In this document: positions 23,401-29,689 of the stretch, in pieces
Layout of the letters: every line of letters begins with the position of its first letter
Position numbering within the stretch: the stretch's first letter is position 1
Assembly: GCA_035628035.1 (NCBI GenBank)
Contig: DASPKS010000234.1
Coordinates: forward strand, 1-37,167
Origin: DASPKS01 sp035628035
Lineage (GTDB): Bacteria; Bacteroidota; Rhodothermia; Rhodothermales; Rubricoccaceae
Direction: 5' to 3'
DNA length: 37,167 nucleotides
Notes under the pieces: generated by a model
Databases searched by the model: none
Told to the model about the DNA's origin: nothing
What the model saw: the letters and a program-made list of their open reading frames with translations, nothing else
Position numbers and translations under genes: made by a program

Positions 23401-23938
23401 CACCGACGTCAACACCCTCGTCGAGGAGTACGTGAACCTCGCCTGGCACGGGATGCGCGCCCGCGACGCCGACTTCAACGTGGCGGTCGTGCGCGACCTC
23501 GACCCCGAGGCCGGTGAGGCCGAGCTCGTCCCGCAGGACATCGGCCGCGTCCTCATCAACCTCCTCTCGAACGCGTTCTACGCCGTCCAGAAGAGGCAGG
23601 CCGCAGACGGCGCGGGGTATCTGCCTACGGTGACCGTCTCGACGCGCCGCGTGGGAAACGCCGTGGAGGTGCGCGTGGCCGACAATGGCCCCGGCATCCC
23701 CGCCGACATCCGCCACCGCCTCTTCGAGCCGTTCTTCACGACGAAGCCGACGGGGGAGGGGACCGGCCTCGGCCTCTCGCTCTCGTTCGACATCGCGCGG
23801 AGCCACGGCGGCACGCTCGCGGCGGAGAGCCCCCCTGAGGGGGGCGCCGCGTTCACCCTCACGCTCCCGGCGAGGCTCCCCGCCGACGCAGAGCCACCCG
23901 CGACGCCGGGCGGCCCGCTGGCCTCGGCCCGCCGCTGA
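20411..23938 (+). CDS. Sensor histidine kinase with 14-blade periplasmic propeller (Reg_prop, Y_Y_Y)
   Basis: The product has 1175 residues. An export or anchor segment (about 11-33) is followed by 14 Reg_prop repeats, seen as LWVGT-like motifs spaced 42-48 residues apart from residue 81 to about 672, enough for two seven-blade propellers. A Y_Y_Y domain (~735-806), one membrane segment (~812-830) and a coiled coil (~832-895) connect to the kinase: H-box His914 in GIAHEIKNPL, N-box Asn1050/Asn1054, G1 motif DNGPGIP at 1091 and GEGTGLGLS near 1115. There is no receiver or DNA-binding domain, unlike the hybrid regulators in gut Bacteroides. Its natural partner is the cyclase response regulator just upstream. 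The ligand is unknown. Confidence 0.93.
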   Translation: MSRLAAPAPYRLVLAGVLAALAVVALGVRPALPQGGDAAATDAAPTTAEESPLAFRRLTAESGLTSSAVTAVTQDSLGFLWVGTVDGLNRYDGYEVRPFRQAEGDARSLADNGVSALAPAPGGGLWVGTFGGGLHRYDPATESFTRLRHRDDDPGSLASDEVLAVLPARDGTLWVGTTAGLSRLDPGADRFVHYLHDPANAVTLPHNEVQALFEDARGVLWVGTKDGLARLDRATSRFVTYRTGGPEDLLANNVSAIRSRERGGLWVGTYGGLFVFDPAAAALTPVALTGPVGWSVITALYEDAEGTLWIGTGGGLQEMRPSGRVVLHAHEEDQPASLSDGPVSAVFQDRQGVLWVSTYGGLNATDRAQGTFASLRHEPGDPGSLASSNVLSVLPGADGTVWVGTDRGLNRVSPDRRTTMHFTERELRSPEVRALLQTADGTLWVGTGFGLVRQEGGRTFAHLGPEQSGGPSVATSLAEDGAGRIWMGTVTGGLLRYDRATNAFAAYRHDPANPRSLAHDNVQALAVTRDGALWVGTRGGLDRLDPATNAFTHFRHNGADTSSISHDAVLTLLVQAEGTLWAGTERGGLCRFDPSGAAAGFTCYTEANSDIPSNTVNALVEDGAGFLWLGTNRGLSKFDPVTATFRTYEGGADALVTSPRAAARAPSGELLFGGPGGLRLFRPEQVSTINPNPPQVALTGVAINNEPVAPGEEAPLRAAAPVAPALHLGPEDLVVTFQFAALHFSAPERNRYAYRLRGFNGEWVETPQRAVTYTNLDPGRYTFEVRAANADGVWSEQPAALRVVVSPPWWRSRWAYALYLLLFAAAVYGLDRYQRERLLRQERERAAIREAELRAEKAEADAKVLKAEAERKAEVERANAALQESLRNLKATQQQLVQAEKLASLGQLTAGIAHEIKNPLNFVNNFAALSVDLADEVADELAAHKDRPVSEVADEVADLLADLKENARRIHEHGQRADRIVQAMLQHTRGGAGERTPTDVNTLVEEYVNLAWHGMRARDADFNVAVVRDLDPEAGEAELVPQDIGRVLINLLSNAFYAVQKRQAADGAGYLPTVTVSTRRVGNAVEVRVADNGPGIPADIRHRLFEPFFTTKPTGEGTGLGLSLSFDIARSHGGTLAAESPPEGGAAFTLTLPARLPADAEPPATPGGPLASARR

Positions 23939-24745
23939 CTACTCGACCGAAGCGTCGGTCAGCTCGAACCCGTTGGGGAGGTCGCGGCCGGTGAGGCGGA
24001 GGCCGCTTACGGGGGGGGCCACCTGCATCGCCGTCGGCACCGCCCGCACAAGGTCGGTGCAGACGGGGTCGGGCAACCCGAAGGGCGTGAAGATCAGGGC
24101 TCCATTGGGGCACCCCATCCCGTCCACGCCGTCGGTTCGGTCGAGCGAACTGCCCTGGTAGTCGGTGACGATGATGATGACGCCCCCGTCGCGGACGACG
24201 TGGACCGACTGCGGACCCGCGTTGCTCTCGCCTCCGGACACGGCCGCCCGTCGTGCCCCGTTGAGGGGGATCTCGGGCGAGCGGAAGACGAGGGAGTCGG
24301 CGAGGTAGTACTCGAGGTAGACGGAGGGGATGCCGAGGCCGTCGTTGAACTCGAAGAGGACCTCGTCGCGCTCGCGGGCGCGGCCGTCGTGCCACACCGA
24401 CATCAGGTCGACCATGGCCCCCCCGGCGAGCCCCCCCAGCGTCATCCCCCAGCGGCTCCCCTCCGGCACGTCGACGGCGACGGTGCGGAAGTCGCCGCGG
24501 AGGACGGGCGCCGTGCGGATGACGTCGAGCCCGTCCTGGCCGCTGCCCCCGATGTTCGTTACGCGGAGGCGGCCGTTGCGCAGCTCGAAGCGGGCGTCGC
24601 CCCGCGCGCGGAGGCGGACGCCGTTGAAGGTGACCTCGTTGGTGTTCACCGCCTCGGTGTCGCACGAGGCGAGGAGGAGGAGCAAGACGAAGAGGGGGGC
24701 GATCCCTGGGAGCGGTAGGGGAACGCGCGGCGGACCGTAGCGCAT
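23939..24745 (-). CDS. Hypothetical lipoprotein
   Basis: The product has 268 residues. The lipoprotein signal ends in LLLLLASC with acceptor Cys28; the start at 24745 gives a normal signal peptide, whereas the longer reading from 24796 would bury it. The mature part is beta-rich (NEVTFNGVRLRARGDARFEL, later LPNGFELTDASVE), and I do not recognise a family. It converges with the kinase gene with no gap and is divergent from the cyclic-nucleotide-binding gene. It may sit in the periplasm near the kinase sensor, but no sequence feature proves a link. Confidence 0.75.
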   Translation of the reverse strand: MRYGPPRVPLPLPGIAPLFVLLLLLASCDTEAVNTNEVTFNGVRLRARGDARFELRNGRLRVTNIGGSGQDGLDVIRTAPVLRGDFRTVAVDVPEGSRWGMTLGGLAGGAMVDLMSVWHDGRARERDEVLFEFNDGLGIPSVYLEYYLADSLVFRSPEIPLNGARRAAVSGGESNAGPQSVHVVRDGGVIIIVTDYQGSSLDRTDGVDGMGCPNGALIFTPFGLPDPVCTDLVRAVPTAMQVAPPVSGLRLTGRDLPNGFELTDASVE

Positions 24746-24870
24746 GGCAGGAGCGGCAATAGGCACACGTAAGAGTACGGTGCAGGCCGCGCGCAATCAA
24801 CCGCTTGCGGGGTGCTGCCGGCGGATGGTGCTGCCCATGACCTGCGTGGAGGCCAGAGGCCACTTCGGCG

Positions 24871-24897
24871 AGGGTGCCGTACCTTCCCGGGCGCCCT
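24871..24897 (+). promoter_or_regulatory. Inverted repeat around a -7-like element upstream of the cNMP-binding gene
   Basis: Arms AGGGTGCC (24871-24878) and GGCGCCCT (24890-24897) pair with one wobble; the 11-nt loop holds TACCTTCC (24880-24887), similar to other -7-like elements here. It lies 36 nt before the ATG at 24934. It could be a promoter with an overlapping operator. No -33 element is clear. Confidence 0.3.
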
Positions 24898-24933
24898 GCC
24901 GGATCCCGCGCCCCATCTCGCCCCGCCCGTCTC

Positions 24934-25542
24934 ATGCGCAGCCTCTGGAAAAACGTGCTCGGCCCGAGGGAGGAGGGGGAGGCCGAGGACCTCCTCAGCC
25001 GGATCCCCCTCTTCGACACGCTCGACCGCCGCGAGCTGGCCGCCGTCCGCCGCATCCTGCATCGCCGGGAGTACGTGGCCGGCGAGTCCATCTTCGTGCA
25101 GGGCGAGCCGGGGCTGGGGATGTACATCGTCGTGCGGGGGATCGTCTCCATCCAGAGCGAGCCAACCGGACGTGTGCTGATCGAGCTCGGCGACGGCGAC
25201 TTCTTCGGCGAGATCGCCCTCCTCAACGAGGTCATCCGCTCGGCCACGGCGCGCGCCCGGACGGACTGCCTCCTCCTCAGCCTCTTCCAGCCCGACCTGA
25301 TGAGCCTCCTCGACCGGAGCCCGCGCATCGGCGTGAAGGTGTTGCTGGCGCTGGCGCGGCTAGTAGGGATGCGGCTCGTGCAGGTGAGCGACGAGCTGGA
25401 GGAGATGCGGAGTGAGCACGAGCGGGCGCAGGCGCAGCTGGCCGGAGCGGTCTCGAACACCGCGGGCCCGGCCGCCGAGGGCGCCTCCGTCACGGGCCCG
25501 CGGGGCCCGCGCACCGATGCGGACGCGCCTCCCCTGGGGTAA
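24934..25542 (+). CDS. Stand-alone cyclic nucleotide-binding (CNBD) protein
   Basis: The product has 202 residues. The domain spans about 22-140. It has the phosphate-binding cassette FGEIALL (91-97) with Glu93, the ribose contact in CAP-like proteins, and Arg102 in IRSATARA, the phosphate contact, so nucleotide binding is plausible. Helices follow to ~170, then an Ala/Gly/Pro-rich disordered tail. There is no helix-turn-helix, so it is not a Crp-type transcription factor and must act through protein contacts. Its end overlaps the AI-2E-family gene by 26 nt, suggesting coupled translation and a joint function. The start at 24934 fits the domain; an upstream ATG at 24874 adds only Pro/Arg-rich residues. 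Confidence 0.85.
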   Translation: MRSLWKNVLGPREEGEAEDLLSRIPLFDTLDRRELAAVRRILHRREYVAGESIFVQGEPGLGMYIVVRGIVSIQSEPTGRVLIELGDGDFFGEIALLNEVIRSATARARTDCLLLSLFQPDLMSLLDRSPRIGVKVLLALARLVGMRLVQVSDELEEMRSEHERAQAQLAGAVSNTAGPAAEGASVTGPRGPRTDADAPPLG

Positions 25543-26548
25543 GCTGGCCGTCGGGCTGGCCGTCCTCGCTGCCACCGTTGCCCTGCTCGCCGTCGCGGCG
25601 GACCTCGTCGTGATGGTGGTGGTGGGGGCGATCCTCGCGTACCTCCTCTCGCCGCTCGTCAACCGGCTCGAAGGGCGAGGGCTGAGCCGGACGGTGGCGG
25701 CCTCCATCGTCTTCTTCGGGTTGTTCGCGCTGTTCGTCGCCGTGGTCTACTTCACGCTCCCGCTCGTGGCGGCGCAGGTGGCCAAGCTCCAGGTGCGCTG
25801 GGGCGAGGGGCGGCTGTACCGCGTGCTCGACGACCTCGAGCGCCAGGTGGCCGCGTGGATCCCGCTCCTCGAGCCGGGCTCGCTGGGGCTCTCGGCGGCG
25901 GCGGCGCGCACGCTCGAAGAGCAGTCGGCGCACTGGCTCGACTTCCTCTCGGGCACGCTCTCGTTCCTAGGCGACGCCATCGTCATCCCCTTCGTGCTGT
26001 TCTTCCTCCTCCGCGACGGGCCCGTACTCCAGCGGCAGGCGCTCGCGCTCGTGCCGAACCGGTACTTCGAGTTCGCGATGAACATGCGCTACCAGGTGGA
26101 CGCCCACCTCGGCGGCTACCTCCGGGGGCAGGCGCTCATCGCGCTCCTCGTCGGCGCGCTCACGGCGCTGGGGCTCGCCGTTGTGGGCGTGGACTACTAC
26201 CTCCTGCTGGGGCTGCTGGCCGGCGTCGCCAACCTCGTCCCCTACATCGGGCTCCTCGTGTCCGCCGCCGTCACGCTCGCGGTGTCGGTGCTCTCGACGG
26301 GCGGATTCGCGGAGGTGCCCGGCATCGTCGTCGTGTTTGCCATCGTGCAAACGGTGGAGAACGTGGTGCTCCAGCCGTGGATCACCTCGCGGAACGTGTC
26401 GCTGCATCCGGTGACGATCCTGCTCGCGATCCTCATCGGCGGGCGCGTTTACGGCGTGGTCGGGATGGCGCTGGCCGTCCCCGTCGCGGCCATCCTCAAG
26501 GTGGTGTTGTACGAGACCATCTTCAATCTTAGGCGCTACCGGCTCTAG
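25517..26548 (+). CDS. AI-2E family transporter (PerM/YhhT-like)
   Basis: The product has 343 residues with about eight membrane segments. The family pattern is clear: an N-terminal hairpin of TMs with AYLLSPLVNRLEGRG, a soluble helical part (~85-145), the block YVPYIGLL-like (NLVPYIGLL near 238), and the C-terminal ENVVLQPWITSRNVSLHP with PVTILLAILIGG. Members are implicated in export of quorum signals, ions or other solutes; the substrate here is unknown. The gene begins inside the cNMP-binding gene (26-nt overlap), and a metallo-hydrolase follows 21 nt after its stop. Confidence 0.88.
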   Translation: MRTRLPWGKLAVGLAVLAATVALLAVAADLVVMVVVGAILAYLLSPLVNRLEGRGLSRTVAASIVFFGLFALFVAVVYFTLPLVAAQVAKLQVRWGEGRLYRVLDDLERQVAAWIPLLEPGSLGLSAAAARTLEEQSAHWLDFLSGTLSFLGDAIVIPFVLFFLLRDGPVLQRQALALVPNRYFEFAMNMRYQVDAHLGGYLRGQALIALLVGALTALGLAVVGVDYYLLLGLLAGVANLVPYIGLLVSAAVTLAVSVLSTGGFAEVPGIVVVFAIVQTVENVVLQPWITSRNVSLHPVTILLAILIGGRVYGVVGMALAVPVAAILKVVLYETIFNLRRYRL

Positions 26549-26569
26549 CTTGTAGCTCACCCGCGCCCG

Positions 26570-27412
26570 ATGCCCGACCCGTCCCCGCCCCCTCCGCGCA
26601 TGCGCCTGCGTTTCTGCGGCGTCCGCGGCTCGATCCCGACACCCGAGGAGGGGTTCCTCGGCGTGGGCGGCAACACGTCGTGCGTGGAGGTGCGCGCGGG
26701 GGGCGCCCCTATCTGCATCCTCGACGCGGGTACCGGCGCGCGCCGCCTCGGGATCGAGCTCTCGGAGGCGGGCGAGGCCGAGGACCTCCACCTCTTCCTC
26801 TCGCACTTCCACTGGGACCACCTCCAGGGGCTCCCCTTTTTCGCCCCGCTTTACGGTGCGGGCCACCGCGTGACGTTCTACGCGGGCGAGCCCGTGGAGC
26901 GTCTGGAAGAGCTCCTCATAGGGCAGATGTCGGCGCCGTACTTCCCCGTCCCGTTCCGTACGCTCGCGGCCGATTGCCCGATGGTAGAGATAGGCCCCGA
27001 GGTGCCGGTCACGCTCGGCTCGCTCACGCTCCGCCCGTTCCCGCTCAACCACACGCAGCCGACGCTGGGGTTCCGGCTGGAAGCGCACGGCGCCGTCGCT
27101 GTCTACGCGTCGGACTACGAGCACGGGCACCCCCACCTCGACGAGGTCCTCCGCGAGATGGCCGCCGGCGCCGACGTGCTCATCAGTGACGCGCAGTACA
27201 CCCCGGAGGAGTACGTGCCGTGCCGGGGGTGGGGGCACACGACATGGTTGGAGGCCACCCGCGTGGCGCGCGACGCCGAGGTGAAGCAGCTCGTCCTCTT
27301 CCACCACGACCCCCTCCACAACGACGAGGCCCTCGCCCACATCTTGGAGGAGGCCCGCCGCCACTTCCCGAACACGGTCCTCGCCACCGAGCAAACGGTG
27401 ATCGAGCTGTAG
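26570..27412 (+). CDS. Metallo-beta-lactamase-fold hydrolase, possibly a cyclic phosphodiesterase
   Basis: The product has 280 residues. The motif HFHWDH (79-84) supplies the metal site; CGVRGSIPTP (16-25), GGNTSCVEV (33-41), LDAGTGARRLG (51-61) and later a DYEHGHPH segment and LVLFHHDPLHND complete the fold. This family is broad and related to PhnP/RNase Z-like phosphodiesterases. Its substrates are mostly untested. A start at 26600 (MRLRFCG) is equally possible. It lies 21 nt after the AI-2E gene in the same direction, which makes a role in cyclic nucleotide turnover worth testing; that is inference from context only. Confidence 0.85.
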   Translation: MPDPSPPPPRMRLRFCGVRGSIPTPEEGFLGVGGNTSCVEVRAGGAPICILDAGTGARRLGIELSEAGEAEDLHLFLSHFHWDHLQGLPFFAPLYGAGHRVTFYAGEPVERLEELLIGQMSAPYFPVPFRTLAADCPMVEIGPEVPVTLGSLTLRPFPLNHTQPTLGFRLEAHGAVAVYASDYEHGHPHLDEVLREMAAGADVLISDAQYTPEEYVPCRGWGHTTWLEATRVARDAEVKQLVLFHHDPLHNDEALAHILEEARRHFPNTVLATEQTVIEL

Positions 27413-27423
27413 CGGGGCCAACC

Positions 27424-27454
27424 AAAAGGGGGCCCGGCGTGGTGCCGAGCCCCC
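27424..27454 (-). terminator. Terminator of the LysM lytic transglycosylase gene
   Basis: Stem GGGGGC-CGGC (27428-27433, 27435-27438) pairs with GCCG-GCCCCC (27444-27447, 27449-27454) with one internal mismatch and a 5-nt loop. On the minus strand it is followed by TTTT. It lies between two convergent genes and may work on both. Confidence 0.7.
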
Positions 27455-27478
27455 TGGGGATGCGGAGCCGAGGGAGCC

Positions 27479-29440
27479 TCAGCTCACCGTGCGGCGGCTC
27501 TCGATGCGGAGGCGCTGGCCCGGGCGGATGTTCGAGCCCGAGATTCGGTTCCACTCGCGGATCTGGCTCACCGTCACGCCGTAGCGGCGCGCGATCTGCG
27601 TGAGGTTCTCACCTCGGCGGACGGTGTGCGTCGTCGTCCGCGCGCGGCTGCCACCGGACGAGCGCGCCGACGAGGCCGACGCGCTGGGGTCGATGCGGAG
27701 GCGCTGGCCGGGCCGGATCGTGTCGGTGCTGAGGTTGTTCGCTGCGCGGATCTGGCCCACGCTCACGCCGTAGCGCGCGGCGATCTGGGTCAGGTTCTCG
27801 CCCCGGCGGACGCGGTGCGTCTGCGTCCGCGGGCTGCGGGTCTCGCTCCGTCGCGGGGTCGTGCGGCGCGTCTCCCGCTCGGGCGCCTCGTCGGCGACGG
27901 TGCGGACGGGCGTGGCGGGTTCGGTCGCGGCGGGCTCGGCGTCGCGCGTGGTCTCGCGCGGGCGCTCCGTGCGGCTGGGCTCGCGCTCCCCGCGCTCCTC
28001 GCGGAGCCGGCGGGCGGCGTCGGCCAGGCGGGTTGAGCCCTCGCTGCGGGGGCGGCGCGCCGCGACGAGCTCGGCCTCGTCGGCTGGCGCGAGCGGGCGG
28101 ACGTTCCGCGCGCCGTAGTGGACGGTCTGCGCGGCGAAGGCCGTGCGGTCGGGCATGTACCGCGGCGCGAGCGCGTCGAGGTCCGACGCATTGCGCGAAT
28201 AGCTCCCGACGGGGATACGGAGCATCCACGGGTCGCGCTGCTCGGGCACGCGGCTGCGCCGGAGCGACGGGTTCAGCGCCTCGAGTACGTCGGTGCTCGT
28301 CCCGATGAGCTGGGCCACCTCACGCAGCGTCGTCCCGCTGCGGACGGGGACCTGGTCGTAGGTGTACATCGCCCCGCGCTCGCCGCCGTGGTCCGGGTTG
28401 GAGAGGAGGAGCGCCGTAGCGATGAACATCGGGACGTAGTTGCGGGTCTCGCTCGGGATGTCGTTGTAGATGTCCCAGAACGTGGCGCGGCGGCCCGTGC
28501 GGCTCTCGAAGGTCTGGATGGCGCGCTGGATGCGGGCGGGGTTGCAGTTGTACCCCGCGAGGGCGAGGTGCCAGTCCCCGAACCGCTCGTAGAGGTCGCG
28601 GAGGTGCTGGGCGGCGGCGCGCGTGGACTTCTCGGGGTCGAGGCGGTCGTCGATCTCGCTCGTCACGCGGAGGCCGTAGGCGCGGCCCGTCGCGGGGATG
28701 AACTGCCAGAGGCCGGCGGCGCCGGCGTGGCTGCGCGCGCGAGGGTTCAGCGCGCTCTCCACCATCGCGAGGTACTTCAGCTCGTCGGGCACGCCCTCCT
28801 CGGCGAGGATGCGCTCGATCATCGGGAAGTACGTGTCGGCGCGCGTGCGGAGGCGGCTCGTGTGGCCGTCCGACCGGCGGAGGTACGACAGCGAGCGCTC
28901 GACGAGGCGGTTGACCTCCATCGGGATCGTCGCCGCCACGGCGACGGCCGAAGCGCTGAACTCTGGCAGCTCCACGTCCTCGAGGAGCGGGCCGTCGACG
29001 GCGTTGAGGTCGGCGAAGGCCGCCTGGAGGAACGGGTAGATCTCTCCGCGGTCGAGCATGGGCTCGTCGTAGAACCGCTCATACTCGCCCATGATCGAGG
29101 CGAAGACGTCGCGGAAGCGTGCGTCCTCGGCCACACCTGGGAGGGCGGCGAGCAGCTGGAGGTCGGCCACGAGGCCGTCGAGGATCTCTTGGTAGCGGCG
29201 GCTCTGGCCCGAGGCTTCGGCCTCGAGGAGTTCGGCCTGGCGGACGCGGAGGCGGGCAATGCGGCGGGCAAGCTGCTCGGGGCTCAGCGAGTCCGCGGCG
29301 GCGGCGTCGAGCGCGGGCGTCTCTACTCCGGTGGGGATCACCTGAGCAGGGCGCGAGCGCGTCGGAGCCTCCGCGGCGGGCTGGGCATAAGCCGTAGGAA
29401 GGAGCAGCGTGCCTAGCAGCGCGGGAGCAAGGAATCGCAT
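27479..29440 (-). CDS. mltD: Membrane-associated lytic transglycosylase with LysM domains (MltD-like)
   Basis: The product has 653 residues. The start at 29440 begins a signal peptide (MRFLAPALLGTLLLPTAYA). Residues ~45-190 are a helical, Glu-rich arm. The SLT domain (~195-350) has catalytic Glu228 in LAMVESALNP, AAGLWQFIPATG (241-252) and LALAGYNCNPARI (292-304). A degenerate LysM (~365-412), an Arg/Glu/Thr-rich linker and two clear LysM repeats (541-584, 604-647, both with RRGENLTQIA and RPGQRLRI) follow. It should bind and cleave peptidoglycan in the periplasm. It is the larger paralogue of the protein at 17514-18632. The promoter at 29479-29509 and terminator at 27424-27454 make it a single-gene unit. 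Confidence 0.94.
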   Translation of the reverse strand: MRFLAPALLGTLLLPTAYAQPAAEAPTRSRPAQVIPTGVETPALDAAAADSLSPEQLARRIARLRVRQAELLEAEASGQSRRYQEILDGLVADLQLLAALPGVAEDARFRDVFASIMGEYERFYDEPMLDRGEIYPFLQAAFADLNAVDGPLLEDVELPEFSASAVAVAATIPMEVNRLVERSLSYLRRSDGHTSRLRTRADTYFPMIERILAEEGVPDELKYLAMVESALNPRARSHAGAAGLWQFIPATGRAYGLRVTSEIDDRLDPEKSTRAAAQHLRDLYERFGDWHLALAGYNCNPARIQRAIQTFESRTGRRATFWDIYNDIPSETRNYVPMFIATALLLSNPDHGGERGAMYTYDQVPVRSGTTLREVAQLIGTSTDVLEALNPSLRRSRVPEQRDPWMLRIPVGSYSRNASDLDALAPRYMPDRTAFAAQTVHYGARNVRPLAPADEAELVAARRPRSEGSTRLADAARRLREERGEREPSRTERPRETTRDAEPAATEPATPVRTVADEAPERETRRTTPRRSETRSPRTQTHRVRRGENLTQIAARYGVSVGQIRAANNLSTDTIRPGQRLRIDPSASASSARSSGGSRARTTTHTVRRGENLTQIARRYGVTVSQIREWNRISGSNIRPGQRLRIESRRTVS

Positions 29441-29478
29441 GGGGACAGCTGTGCTAGGTAGGACGGACGCGGACACCC

Positions 29479-29509
29479 CTAAACTAGAGCCTTAGAGCAC
29501 CCTTCTCAA
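29479..29509 (-). promoter_or_regulatory. Bacteroidota-type promoter of the LysM transglycosylase gene
   Basis: On the minus strand, TAGTTTAG (29486-29479) matches TAnnTTTG with one mismatch, and TTG (29509-29507) lies 20 nt upstream, the spacing expected for the -33/-7 promoters of Bacteroidota. The -7 ends 39 nt before the ATG at 29440. This is the best promoter match I found in the window. Confidence 0.5.
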
Positions 29510-29597
29510 CCCCGTCCTGCATCAAACGTTCATTTTTTAGCAGGGCCACCTTCCAGGGGTGCGGAAGCGCTTAGCCCGTTGGCGCAGCCTGCCGTTA

Positions 29598-29683
29598 TCC
29601 ACCGCACTCTCCACATATCCACGGTGGAGCGGTCCAAACGGGTCAGACAGGGCCTTTGAGGCCTGTAGGCCTACCTCCTACAG
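29598..29683. repeat. Two inverted repeats downstream of the carboxylase gene
   Basis: TCCACCG (29598-29604) with CGGTGGA (29622-29628), and CTGTAGG (29663-29669) with CCTACAG (29677-29683). The second starts 7 nt after the stop of the minus-strand carboxylase gene at 29690. Neither has a T-run on the minus strand; they may form its 3' end. The rest of 29510-29690 is AT-richer and shows no gene. Confidence 0.4.
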
Positions 29684-29689
29684 CGGTGT

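Noticed and set aside
21257..23806. 849-codon minus-strand frame opposite the propeller kinase
   Set aside because: Antisense shadow of the repeated propeller; no recognisable motif.
29595..29623. DnaA-box-like sequences TTATCCACC and ATATCCACG near an AT-richer stretch
   Set aside because: Only two imperfect boxes, no cluster and no dnaA, dnaN or gyrase genes nearby; not enough for an origin.
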